Assembly (NCBI GenBank): GCA_029204225.1
Contig: CM055095.1
Location: forward strand, 18,549,450 to 18,613,449
Length of the DNA stretch: 64,000 nucleotides
Direction: 5' to 3'
Origin: Diphasiastrum complanatum
Lineage: Eukaryota; Streptophyta; Lycopodiopsida; Lycopodiales; Lycopodiaceae
Part shown: one piece after another, positions 24,930 to 35,272 of the stretch
Layout: each line of letters opens with the position of its first letter
How positions within the stretch are numbered: the first letter of the stretch is position 1
Translations under genes and position numbers: made by a program
The notes under the pieces: model-generated
What the model saw: the letters and a program-made list of their open reading frames with translations, nothing else
Told to the model about the DNA's origin: nothing
The model's database searches: none

Positions 24930-26260
24930 TTTTTTTTTTGGGGTTTTTGTGGTTCCTACGGTTTACAGTGGTGCGGGTGATTGCGATCTGATGCGGTTGA
25001 TGGATTGTTGTGGTTAGTTGCATTCGGTTATGTTCAGCTGCGGTTGATTGCGGTTGCGGTGGCTACGATAGATTGCGGTCTAATGCGATTGAGGATGGAG
25101 GGATGCAGTTGATTACGTTGGAGATGGGTGAGTGCAGTTTCAGCGAATGTTTGCGGGCAGTGGCGGTGCTATGCAAAGGCAGTTGCTGTGTAGTCATAAT
25201 AGGGCGAGGGCGGACTATGGCGATGTCAGCGATCGATGGCGGTTGATGGTTGAGTTTACGGGTGGATACGGATCGTGTGCGGTTCTATGTAGAGACAGTG
25301 GTCTGTACGTGGTGGTCACGGTGCAAGATTGGAAGTAGTGAGTAGGTGGTCTGGTGGCGATTAATATTGTCGCTGTTAACGAATGTGATAGTGGGAGGCT
25401 CGTGGCAGTGGAAAGCGAGCACTAGGGTGGTGTGTTTGTTTGTGGTGGCTACTGTTCAAAGGCGGACGTAGTTAGTAGGTGGTCGGCTCAGTCTAGTCAG
25501 ATGAGGGGGCAGTTGAGGACTGTCGCTACGATTCAAGGGTGGGCAGATGGGGTGCGTGTAGTTATTGATGCTAGATGGTTAGAGATGTTTAAAGTAGTTT
25601 AATGGGAGAATGCTTTGGTCAAGACGAAGGCAGGGTGAGGTGCATGGAGGGCAGGGCTTGTACAGATGCAGTGTTTGTCAGGGAAGGATGTCAGGAGTTT
25701 TGATCAGGGAGCCATTCATTCGTGCAGGTCGTGGGTAGAGTGTTTTGTTCAGAGGGCCGTGGAGAGAGCGTGTGCAAGTGTTGTTGGCAGGCAGATCGTT
25801 CACAAGCAAATTGGAATTTAGTTGCGATCAAATGCGGGGTTTGTTGAATGCGATATGTGACGATGGAGTGCAGTTGCTACGATGAATGCGGTTTTAGTGG
25901 TTTCGACGGGTATATGCAGTGGCTACGGTTACATGTGGTTATGATGGGTGATGGCGGTGTTAGCGGTCGATTACGGTTGTAGCGAGCGATTGCGGTTGCA
26001 GTGGACAATTGTGGTTGCAGCGGACAATTGCGGTTTGTAGCGGTGGTTGCGATTGCGGCAGGCGATTGCGGTTGCAGCGGACAACTGCGGTTGCGACGGG
26101 CGAATGTGGTTGGGTGGAGAGCTGTTGTGATGGTATGCGATGGAGGTGGAAGGTTGGGTTTCTGCGATGCAATGCAGTCAGTTCCGGTGCAATGTGTGTA
26201 AGGCAGAGTGCATCAGATGCAAACGGGGATAGATGAAGTCAGATGTAAATGAAGGTAGAG
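24930..26260 (+). repeat. Degenerate G-rich tandem repeat (GATTGCGGTTG type)
   Basis: A word close to TTGCGGTTGCAGCGGACAA recurs with variation for over 1.3 kb. It is densest at 25970-26105, where GCGGTTGCAGCGGACAA and close relatives occur several times. The plus strand is strongly G+T rich. Short frames here, repetitive on both strands, are products of the repeat, not genes. Confidence 0.8.
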
Positions 26261-26639
26261 GGCGGCAAATGCAAAGAAAATGAGGAAGCGATGCTGTGTG
26301 TGGTATCTGATGTAGAAGGTCTTGGAGTTCAATGGGCAACGGTGCCAAATGTTTACAGATCCTCTGATCCAGAGGATCTGTTGGTTTTTGAAATTGATTC
26401 TTTTTTACTTTTGCCTATCAGCAAAGACAGTGGGTTCTTCTTGAATCTATGAACACGATTTTGTTGTTTCTTTTACTTCTTCTTCGTTCTTCTATAGTTA
26501 CGGTTCTTACGGTTCTTCCTCTTATTAGAACAGTTACAAAACAGAAGCGTTACTCAGATTGCAACGTGTATTTCCCAGCCTGTCAGTGGGAGTCACGGAT
26601 CCGATACTCAGCTACATGCATAAACCAGCCATGTAACCA

Positions 26640-28384
26640 GACTTAGCTCAAGAAGATCAATGTTCTGAAATAGGGAGCAATCCTACCACTATCTACTAAA
26701 TCAGAAAGCGATCAAGAACAAGATTAACTACTGAAACAAGGAACAAGAAACAAGTAACTAGATTCCTAACAACATTTTAACAGTCTAAGAATCAAGAAAC
26801 ACTCATTTCTTGATGCCTAGATTGCTCAAGAAAATCAAGAAGTGGAATGTAAGAAAGTATGCAAGATCTACACCACTATTCCAGCCTATTTAGTTTACTT
26901 GAGTGCTGATTCCTACCTTATTCCACAAACAAGAAATGAATTCTAATCCACAACTAAGCAAGAAACAAGAAAACAAGAAACTAGTTAATCCACAATATAA
27001 GAAAATCAAGCATGCTCATAGAAACTTCATTCAAGAACATTGCCATGAACAAGGAGCTTAGCAATTATCAAGAACTCGTGGAGGATCTTCTTTATTTGCT
27101 CAAGAGAACTTGACAATACATTCAAAGATCCCTCATAAGAGAGGGGGGCCCTTAAATAAGCAAGAAGGCTGCCCATGTGGAGCCCAAGTGGCAATCCCAC
27201 CAAATTAGAAATTACATGTGGAATTTGCCCTTCCACTAAACGTCACCATCAAAAGGTGGCTCACTCTAACAATTTAAGGGGGGTCTACATCTATTTACAA
27301 AGCCTAGGAAATATGACTAGCTCCTACATGGTCGTTCCTTCTCTGGGATACACCATGTAGGCTCACATAGATATTTCACTGTCATCCTAGCTAAGAATTT
27401 CTCGGCTCTCAGCTTCTTCTGCTCTCCTCCTTCTGAGACCTCCTTGGTCATGGGTGAGAGGTATTCTGTGTCTTCGGCTTGGCTCGGCATCTGGGGATTC
27501 TATGAAATCTACTAACATTATCCACCCCTAATCTGTTGCAGGACCCACTGCAACACCGGTGATGTCTTTTCGCTTGACACTTGGAAAAGCGTAGATCTTT
27601 GTTCGCTTCTGTAAAACCAGGTGCTTATTATCCGCAAAACTCATTTTTTTCAAAATTGGAAGTCTCTCAATTGGCCACTACATTCTAGCCTTCCTGAGAA
27701 CTTCTTGCGAGTCCTGCTCGCCTCGTCGTCGTGCCGTTTGCTTTCTCTTGCTCATCTTTCTAGGTAGGAAACAGATCAGGCAGAAGGGAACCGATTCTCA
27801 TTGTAGTATAATTTTTGTCCTGCCTGTCAGAGGACTACTCAGGTTCAAACTCTCTTGAACGCACTTACATTCATACTTAGATGCAAGCCAGAAATGCTCA
27901 TTCACAGATCAGAGTGTAGCCCAAATGAGCATTCAATAGATTCTACAGCTACCTACTCTTAAAATGAACTGAATCAGAGCCTAAACTTTACTAAACTGAG
28001 CCACACTTGCATGAATTGACAAAACAAGCAAGAACTAATCTACAGTATGTTAGAACTCCAAGAATAAAGAAACCAACCAGTCTATTGATTCTTGGACATC
28101 CCAAGAACATCAAGAACTGGAATGCTAGAGAATATGCAAGATTTACACCACAGATCTAGCCTATTTAGTTTACCTGAATGCTGGTTCCTACATTACATTA
28201 TTCCACAAACAAGAAAAGAAACTAATCCACTCTACGAAAGCAGCAAATCTAATCCACTCTACAATCCACAACCACACAAAACAAATCCACTTTGCAAACC
28301 TAAACCACTCTACAATCCACAACCACACACAAAAGGAGGGAAGGGCAAGATCATAAATGCATCACTCAAGAAACAAGCATGATC
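26640..28384 (-). mobile_element. Nested LTR copies (fossil)
   Basis: Contains an LTR-like copy at about 26640-27500 and another from 27780. Both include the blocks GCCTATTTAGTTTA, CACCATCAAAAGGTGGCTCA and, on the minus strand, a TATTTAAG box (27155-27148; the second copy has it near 28490). Together with 22079-22660 and 22833-23060 this shows repeated insertion of one LTR family. No internal coding region lies between these copies. Confidence 0.65.
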
Positions 28385-29349
28385 AAGGAGCTCAATGGAT
28401 GCACCAAACTCGTGAAGGCTCTTCTCATTTTAGCATGGAGTTGATACAATTCACAAAAAGCTCTTCTTCACAAAGAGGGAGTCCCTTAAATAAGCAAGAG
28501 AGCTCCTTAGGTGGCATCCTAGTGGAATATCCACATTTCACAAACTACAAGTGGAATAATGCTCTCCACTAGTGGTCACCATCAAAAGGTGGCTCACTCT
28601 ACTTTCTTTAAGAGGGGTCTACTTGCATTTATTACATTTGCCTAGTAATACTAGTTCCTACATGGTCATTCCATCTTTCGGGATTCACCACGAGGCTTAC
28701 ACAGTTCTTGCTTGCCATTCCTAACTAGCATTTCTCGGCTCTCATACTCGGCTCTCAGTCTTTGTTAGTCTCGTCTTCTCAGAGACCTCCTCGGTCTAAG
28801 GTGAGAGGTGCTCTTGAGTTGCTCTGTCCGAGTATCTTGGGGATTCGTCAGAATAGGCCAACAATCAAGGAGCTCAATGGATGCACCAAACTCGTGATGG
28901 CTCTTCTCATTTTAGCATGGAGTAGATACAATACACAAAAAGCTCCTCTTCACAAAGAGGGAGTCTCTTAAATAAGTAAGAGAGCTCCTTAGGTGGCATC
29001 CTGGTGGAATTTCCACATTTCACAAATTACAAGTGAAATAATGCTCTCCACTAGAGGTCACCATCAAAAGGTGGCTCACTCCACTTTCTTTAAGAGGGGT
29101 CTACTTGCATTTAGTACTTTGCCTAGAAATACTAGTTCCTACATGGTCATTCCATCTTCTGGGATTCACCATGAGGCTTACACAGTTTCTACTTGACAAT
29201 ACTGACTAGTATTCCTTGGCTCTCATAGTCGGCTCTCAGTCTTTGTTCGTCTCGTCTTCTCAAAGACCTCCTCGGTCTAAGGTGAGAGGTGCTCTTGAGT
29301 TGCTCTGTCCGAGTATCTTGGGGATTCGCCAGAATCAGCCAACAATTTT
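28385..29349 (-). repeat. 482-base tandem pair of LTR segment
   Basis: Copy 1 starts at 28385 and copy 2 at 28867, both with AAGGAGCTCAATGGATGCAC. They are very similar throughout and both end near TTGGGGATTCG(C/T)CAGAAT. A third, more diverged version lies at about 27050-27500. On the minus strand each carries a TATTTAAG promoter box, so the pair is a duplicated LTR U3/promoter segment. Confidence 0.85.
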
Positions 29350-30655
29350 TACTCAAAATTTGTTTCTCAAATGTGTCAAGATAGTTTTTCTATATTATAA
29401 TTTACTCAGCTAGCACATTGACATGCTAGCCAAATCAACTCCATAAAGAAATTTATTTTTTCAAAAATTTCTTAAAGAAAACTTCATTTTTTTGAAATAA
29501 AAAATTTGCAAGCTAGCCGACATGCTAGCTTTTACAACTTCATGAGCAATTTTTAATCTAATAAAAGTAAATCTATATTAATAAAGTAACAAATTATTTT
29601 GTGATGGACCTATTTAAAATTTAATGGATAGTCAAATTTTTAAGTATGCATCAAAACACAATTCTTGTTCTTAAAAAATCATGTAGTGGCATAAAAAGAG
29701 TAGCACACAATGTGCTACCACTTTGTTGGATCATGGATAGAAAAAACTCACAAAACTCACAAAAAATTTACTCGCAGAATGTCAAAACCCAAGTCTGTTA
29801 AGGTTTGCGAAGGTCGTTAGTAATCAAAACTATTTTAAAGATTTTTCAAACATAATTACGAAATGATCCCATCGGCCACTATACTTCTTCCAGTCCACGA
29901 AGCGACAAGCAGCTTCAAGATTAAACACCACAACAAGACGACTTCCTATTGTGCAGTCTTGTCTCAAGCTACTGAAGAAATCTACATGTTGTATCTTTGC
30001 TAAATCAATTTACTCTTCACACTTTCTATAGTATTCCATGGAATTCTCATACAAGTTTGAAAAAAAAGGCTATCTGAGATTGTTTTCAGGTCATTGAGGT
30101 CTAAATAGAGAAAGAGAGCTCCTACCTTACATTGATTTCAAGTTTGAACAAAGAGAGGGTGCTCCTGCCTGACACCTATTTTAGATTGCTAAGGTCTGAA
30201 CTGATTTGAAGTTCCTATAGCGAATGAGCAGGTCTACTGATTTGCTCCATGCATATTGACTATGAAAACAACAAAAATGTTTTTAGAGATGGCTTCTTGA
30301 CAACGTCTGAAACATTTTCAAAGATAGCTTATTGACAATGTCTTTCACTCCATGCATTGTTGGTTTGAGGTGCATTTGTTGGTTTGCATTGTTAACAACC
30401 ACGAACCTGAAGTCAAGGCAAGAAAGTAGCACAACCTAGGCTATCTTCTACCACAGTGGAGGCCATGCAGGACCTCAATGTAGGAAGGAAAATATGAAAA
30501 TGAAAAAAATAAGAGGTGACAAAACATAGAAGGGCACTATAGAGGGGCTCTATAAAGGTCGTGAAGGGCTCAACTTTCATCTTGAAGGGTATGTGAAGAG
30601 CTGCATAATGTTTGTGAAGGGCTCAACTTTCAATTTCCACCATGCTTACATTAGT
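29350..30655. other. AT-rich stretch, nothing recognised
   Basis: Contains CTAGC-rich inverted words near 29408-29535 and otherwise no frame or exon I can support. Confidence 0.4.
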
Positions 30656-30659
30656 TTCC

Positions 30660-31680
30660 ACATATTAGAAAGTTCGAAGGAATAGAGCTACTATAATGAC
30701 GACAATTTTCTGAATCAGTGAAATAGTTTCAAAGAGTATTAGACATATTTATTTAAATAATTAACTTGTTAATATCACTATTATTCTATTTATGGGCTGA
30801 AAATAATAACCCTACTTTTATCAATGAAAGAATGGGAAATCTCCATCAATGTACAAAAAAATGAAAGTATATAAAATAGTAATGCCAAATGACAAAGAGA
30901 AATCAAGTTGAAAAGCTTAATAAAACTTAAAATATTTAATTAATTACTCAAAAGCAACTGCTTGATGTAAATCACTAACTAGAATAGTGTCATCAATAGG
31001 TAATGCAAGAAGCTTTGAAGCAACCATTCTTGCAAATTGAGCTCGTCGAAGAATTCACAGCGCTTTTGAACATTGCAAAGCAAAAGAAATACTACGTTGA
31101 TGGTAGAAAGATAGAATGAGGATGGTAACGTAACATTTTTTCCTTGACATTTCACAACAAGCTCCGCACGTAATGACAAAAAATCATTAATTTCTTGTGA
31201 AGACATCCATATGTTTCCAAAGCAAAGAGGATGAAATCTTCAGTAGGTGCACGATGATTGTAATCTTGCTCCTTCTCTTAAGCTACGTGAGATTTAAGCC
31301 CCTTGCCTGGTGGAAGAACAACGAAGAAGGTCCTAACAAGAGGGATCAACAATAACATCTCCAAGAGTGTGAATTCCCTCACATGAGAGAACAAGGTCAA
31401 CACATCGACGATATGATTGCGAAGAAGGCCCTAGTAAAATGTGTGTTTGCTCTCGAATAACATGGAAACCACTATCATGAGCAATAGCAGCAAGAACATC
31501 ACAAATGGAATCATGTGACACCATACAATTTCCACATGAGGGGCACCACATAAGATGATCATTAAAAGAGTGGACATACTATTTACCCACAAATAACATG
31601 TTTCCAACTTAACAATAGCTAACCAAAGAATAGGAAGTCCAAAGAAATAAAGCTGGTATGACGACAATTCTCCAAGTTAG
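30660..31680 (-). mobile_element. Second copy of the endonuclease-type LINE (decayed)
   Basis: Minus-strand pieces match the C-terminal part of the LINE at 6663-8160. They include WCPSCGNCMVSHDSICDVLA, then HDSGFHVIREQTHIL, then YRRCVDLVLSCEG and HTLGDVIVD. In another frame near 31090 is HQRSISFALQCSKAL, against [14 protein letters not shown] in the first copy. The block around 30660-30730 repeats the sequence of 31620-31690, so part of a third copy is next to it. Several frame changes make this an old copy. Confidence 0.7.
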
Positions 31681-31689
31681 TGAATTGAG

Positions 31690-33180
31690 ATGTACTTGTT
31701 ACAAGTTCCGATCAATGCAATGTGTGCATGGAAGGATGATCATTGACAAACCAGTGACAACAAGTAGGCCTCTGAGCCTTGACTATCAGACTCTCTTATC
31801 TTTGGGCTGAGTTGACCAGAGGTATTACCTTCAAATATTCTACTATTGAGTATACAATGGATTCTCAATAGTAAACAACAACTGAATTGTTCCGAACTTT
31901 TGGTAAAATATTTAAGTTAATTATGACCTAGGCATTCTATATGGGTGGAAAGATACATCATCAAATTTGAGGCTTCATCCTTTGTTACTTACTACAAATA
32001 ATCACTAGGTAGATTAAATATTATAATTTCACAAAGTTTTTGCACTAAAAGTTTGACTCTCACACTTGGAGAGATATTTTCCATATGAATAATTTGAGCA
32101 TTAGTCTCTTTAGAACATTCATTGGATGTGTGGTTGACTATACAAATTGGACACCAAGCGGTCTTTCTTCATGGATAGGCTGGCGGTTGTGGCACCCTAG
32201 GTGCCTGTTGTACACCCTTAAGCTTTTGGTCCACAGTTCCAAGGAGCTTAGTGGTGAACTTCCACAATTGGTCGTTTTGTTGGATTTGCAAGTTTTCCAA
32301 CGTTTCAGTGAAGGCGTCAACATAAGTTGTAGAGGTAGAGGTAGAACTAAATTCCTCTATCTTTCTCTTTCCCTTATCCCGACAGTGCCCCTTGGATCGG
32401 TCGGTCGAGCTATCTAACCCACTTCATGATCTCTCATCTGCTTCACGTATAACATCGACACATTCTTCACTAAAGGTTTTGTACTCGCTTCTATGTTTCA
32501 TTTGGTGCCAGATGCCCTTGAGTACTTAAGTCCTTTAGATATTGTGACTTCTCCCTAGGAATCCAGTCCAATATATCATTCCCTTCATTTGAGACTGATT
32601 TACATGTAGCTTCAACATGTACTCTATTTTTTTCATTAATGGATGATGGATAAACAAGTCCTCCCAAGCTAGCCAGATCACTTACAAATGTATGCCATTG
32701 CGACTATTCCCTTTCTTTTGGATCTAGATATTTTTCTTATCATGAATTTTTTTTTTCTTGTAACAAATCTTTTTTCTAGCTTTATTGTCTTCTTTTTCAC
32801 TACTTATTATTTTACTGATAAGGTGTAGATTATAGTCTCTCTGTTGAAGTTGGAAGATAATGACATGTTAAAAGGCTCTATCAATAAAAAGTAAATGACG
32901 CTTTCAAATCAAGCCTTCTTTTTCAAATCATGTGACCCATGTTCATAGCTCAAAGCATGTGGCCCATGTTCATCTTTATTCCTCATGATTAGATATTTTC
33001 ACTCATTTCATATTAGCTCTTGCTTCCTTTCAAAAGCTCAATAAGATAAAAAGACCTTGGACAACATAAGACCTTGGACAACATTGAAGCACCTTTAAAT
33101 TTTGTAACTTAGGTCACAATCAGCTATTGAGAAGAGTATTATCGGTGCAATAATGCAAAATAATTCCCACAAGAGTCTTC
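31690..33180. other. Non-coding, one weak minus-strand frame
   Basis: Near 32320-32190 the minus strand can be read as NLQIQQNDQLWKFTTKLL followed by QKLKGVQQAPRVPQPPA, which has the feel of a retroelement gag start. It is too short to assign. Otherwise AT-rich with no support for a gene. Confidence 0.3.
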
Positions 33181-33199
33181 CCTAGAAATTACTGAAGCA

Positions 33200-34840
33200 A
33201 TGTAATATGTTAAAAAAGGTAAAAGAGCTTCTTGCAAAAGAAAGTGAAAACATTGCATTTGAATCGCCTGCACTTCATGCAATTGGCAAATTTTCCATGT
33301 CTGGGATGGAGCAATGTTACGATGGCCATTGCTGGACAAAACCAGTGAGAACACATGTTAATTTTCTTAGCACTATGAGAAAAAGTTACTGTGGTGGTGT
33401 TTTGAGTGCATGAATGGACTTTGCGGATCACTCGGCTGTTTGGTGCACCAAATCATCAATGTTGGATTGGTAAGCTAAAAAGTAGACATCCATTGGGAGT
33501 GTCCTGCATAAACAAAAAGGTCAGTGGCTGGCATTAAATTGGTCACACTCTTCACATTGTGTTATTTATGCTACTTCTAAATGGTTTCATAGATCACTGA
33601 CATAAATGAAGTGGCCAATCACCCCAGACCAATATGATAGAGGCAAAGCATGCAAGCTAGTTGGCAGTGAGCGAAATAAAATACAGACAAGCCTATATGA
33701 TACAACAATCACCGATCTGCTTTTGTACAAGGAAGACATTTTGGAAGTGACCCAAGCTTGGAGACACTCATTGGTAGAGCCACTTGTAGAACCAATGCCA
33801 CACCAACTCTTTGACGATGGGCAAGGTTGTGTTAGACACTGTGGGAGGCACACCTATGTAGAATAATCTTGGATCTCAAGGTGATTGAATCACAAATCAA
33901 AAAAAAAAAGTCTGGCAATTTTTGTTGATGTCGAATCAAATAGCTGACATAGGCCAGAATATGTAAATGTCAATCGACATAGAGAACATGGTGGTAGACA
34001 TTAATTTCTCCAATGTGGAGGTTGTTAATTTGGAAACAAAACAAGATGATGAAATACAAACATACTATATTGATAGAGTCACATCTTGTATTCTCAAAGA
34101 AACTGATATTCATGACACCATCTGGGCTATTCGTGAAACCAAGCTAGGCATTAGGGTCATTTGTATGAAATGGCTTGGATTAGGATTGGGCAAGTGTAAA
34201 AAATAGATCAAGAATAGCTCAAAGGGAGTTCTTGCCCCCTTTTTTTGGGAATGCGCCATTGGACAAGTGGAAATAAAAGCAATTTATGTGGTTCTATAAT
34301 GACAGTGTGGACCATACGTGGACACCATGCACATCAGTTGTGTGTGGAAGTCCTAAAATACCTTTGATATGGCCTATACAAAAGGGAACTAGCTTACAAC
34401 CTGAGGAGCAAGAGATTTACAAAGAGTTGGGTTTGTTCTTCTTCATGCTCAAGACCTTGATATTCCAAAAAATAGAATTCCAACTAATGAGAGAGAGGAT
34501 GTTCCTGAGAGTAGCCAGAGAAGGACCCATGTACTTACACAAATATTAGACTTGGCCCTAAAGAAAATAGATCTAGCTTTGGTCTATTTGCCAAAATTTT
34601 ATCAATCACCATAATTGCACAGTTTGAACACAAGATTCTCAAAATAGAAACAAAGAATTCAATTGAACTAACTGAAGCCTATGACACGAGCATATCTGAG
34701 CACCTCTCTTGCACATGTGAAGATTTTTAGTGGTGACAATGAACTAGAAATTCTTATCTTGCAAACAAACACCTGTATTACATTCTCTTACGTGTGCTTG
34801 GGCTAGACATGAATCGCAATATGTGTATTCACCAAACTCA
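33200..34840 (+). pseudogene. Decayed coding remnant ending in a SWIM-like zinc finger
   Basis: Broken plus-strand frames that look once-coding: 33207-33413 (KELLAKESENIAFESPALHA), 33606-33866 (DQYDRGKACKLVGSERNK, then LYDTTITDLLLYKEDILE) and 33967-34206. Near 34701-34815 the order LSCTCEDF ... YLANKHLYYILLRVLGLDM matches a SWIM zinc finger (CxC...CxH), with the third Cys changed to Asn and stops in between. I do not recognise the rest. SWIM fingers occur in MULE/FAR1-type transposases and in host ubiquitin-ligase-like proteins, so it may be a transposon or a dead host gene. Confidence 0.4.
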
Positions 34841-35158
34841 GGTTTAAGAAAAAAAATTTATTGCGCATCATTTTTTGTACACATAGCTTTGCATGTAGTT
34901 GACTTAAATGTTGAGCAAAAAGAGAGTTGTGTCAAGCTATTTTAAATAATTCCACAACATCAAGCCATTATTATATAATAATGCTATTTTTTAAAACAAT
35001 ATGGATGCAAGAGTCTTTTTTTTCTTACGTGACAAATTTTCATTTATTTTGTACAGTCAAAACAAAAATTGCACATTAAAAATAATTTTTATCAATGACA
35101 TACTTAGAATTAGAAAATAGTCATTGAATCGGATTACAACTTATAAAGCAACCATTAC

Positions 35159-35272
35159 AACATAACAAAATGCTTCTTGGTTTCCAAGGGGAGGCTCGAA
35201 CCTGGGACCAAAGAAACTTTGGATGCCAAGCTAACCAGTTGAGCCAACCCCGTTGGGTAACATAACAAAATG
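35159..35272 (-). mobile_element. tRNA-derived 86-base retro-insert with 14-base target duplication
   Basis: AACATAACAAAATG occurs perfectly at 35159-35172 and 35259-35272. The 86 bases between, read on the minus strand, look like a tRNA head. There is an A box TGGCTCAACTGGTTAG (35246-35231), a B box GGTTCGAGCC (35202-35193) and matching GGGG/CCCC ends. The middle folds as CCAAAG-TTT-CTTTGG. Box spacing is tRNA-like, but the insert is bounded by a target duplication and has a short non-tRNA tail (TTGGAAACCAAGAAG) and no long poly(A). It is therefore a very short SINE or a retrotransposed tRNA pseudogene. Confidence 0.75.

Larger units (their letters stand above)
22661..26450 (-). mobile_element. 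Gag-only LTR element (fossil)
   Basis: Flanked by an approximately 85-base direct repeat (22667-22750 and 26352-26440), each with the hairpin AGATCCTCT...AGAGGATCT. The minus-strand frames between them (24905-24486 and 24417-23974) look like gag: basic and Pro-rich, then three CCHC-like knuckles (CPHCRATHLVDAC, CFICGETGHFMVDC, CPDCIRKHSFKDC). No pol domain was recognised, so the element was probably non-autonomous. It has a few breaks. The 5' leader side (24930-26260) is an unusual G-rich repeat listed separately. Confidence 0.65.

Noticed and set aside
35159-35272. Functional tRNA gene
   Set aside because: It sits between perfect target duplications, has poor anticodon-arm pairing and a non-tRNA 3' tail; better explained as a retro-insert.
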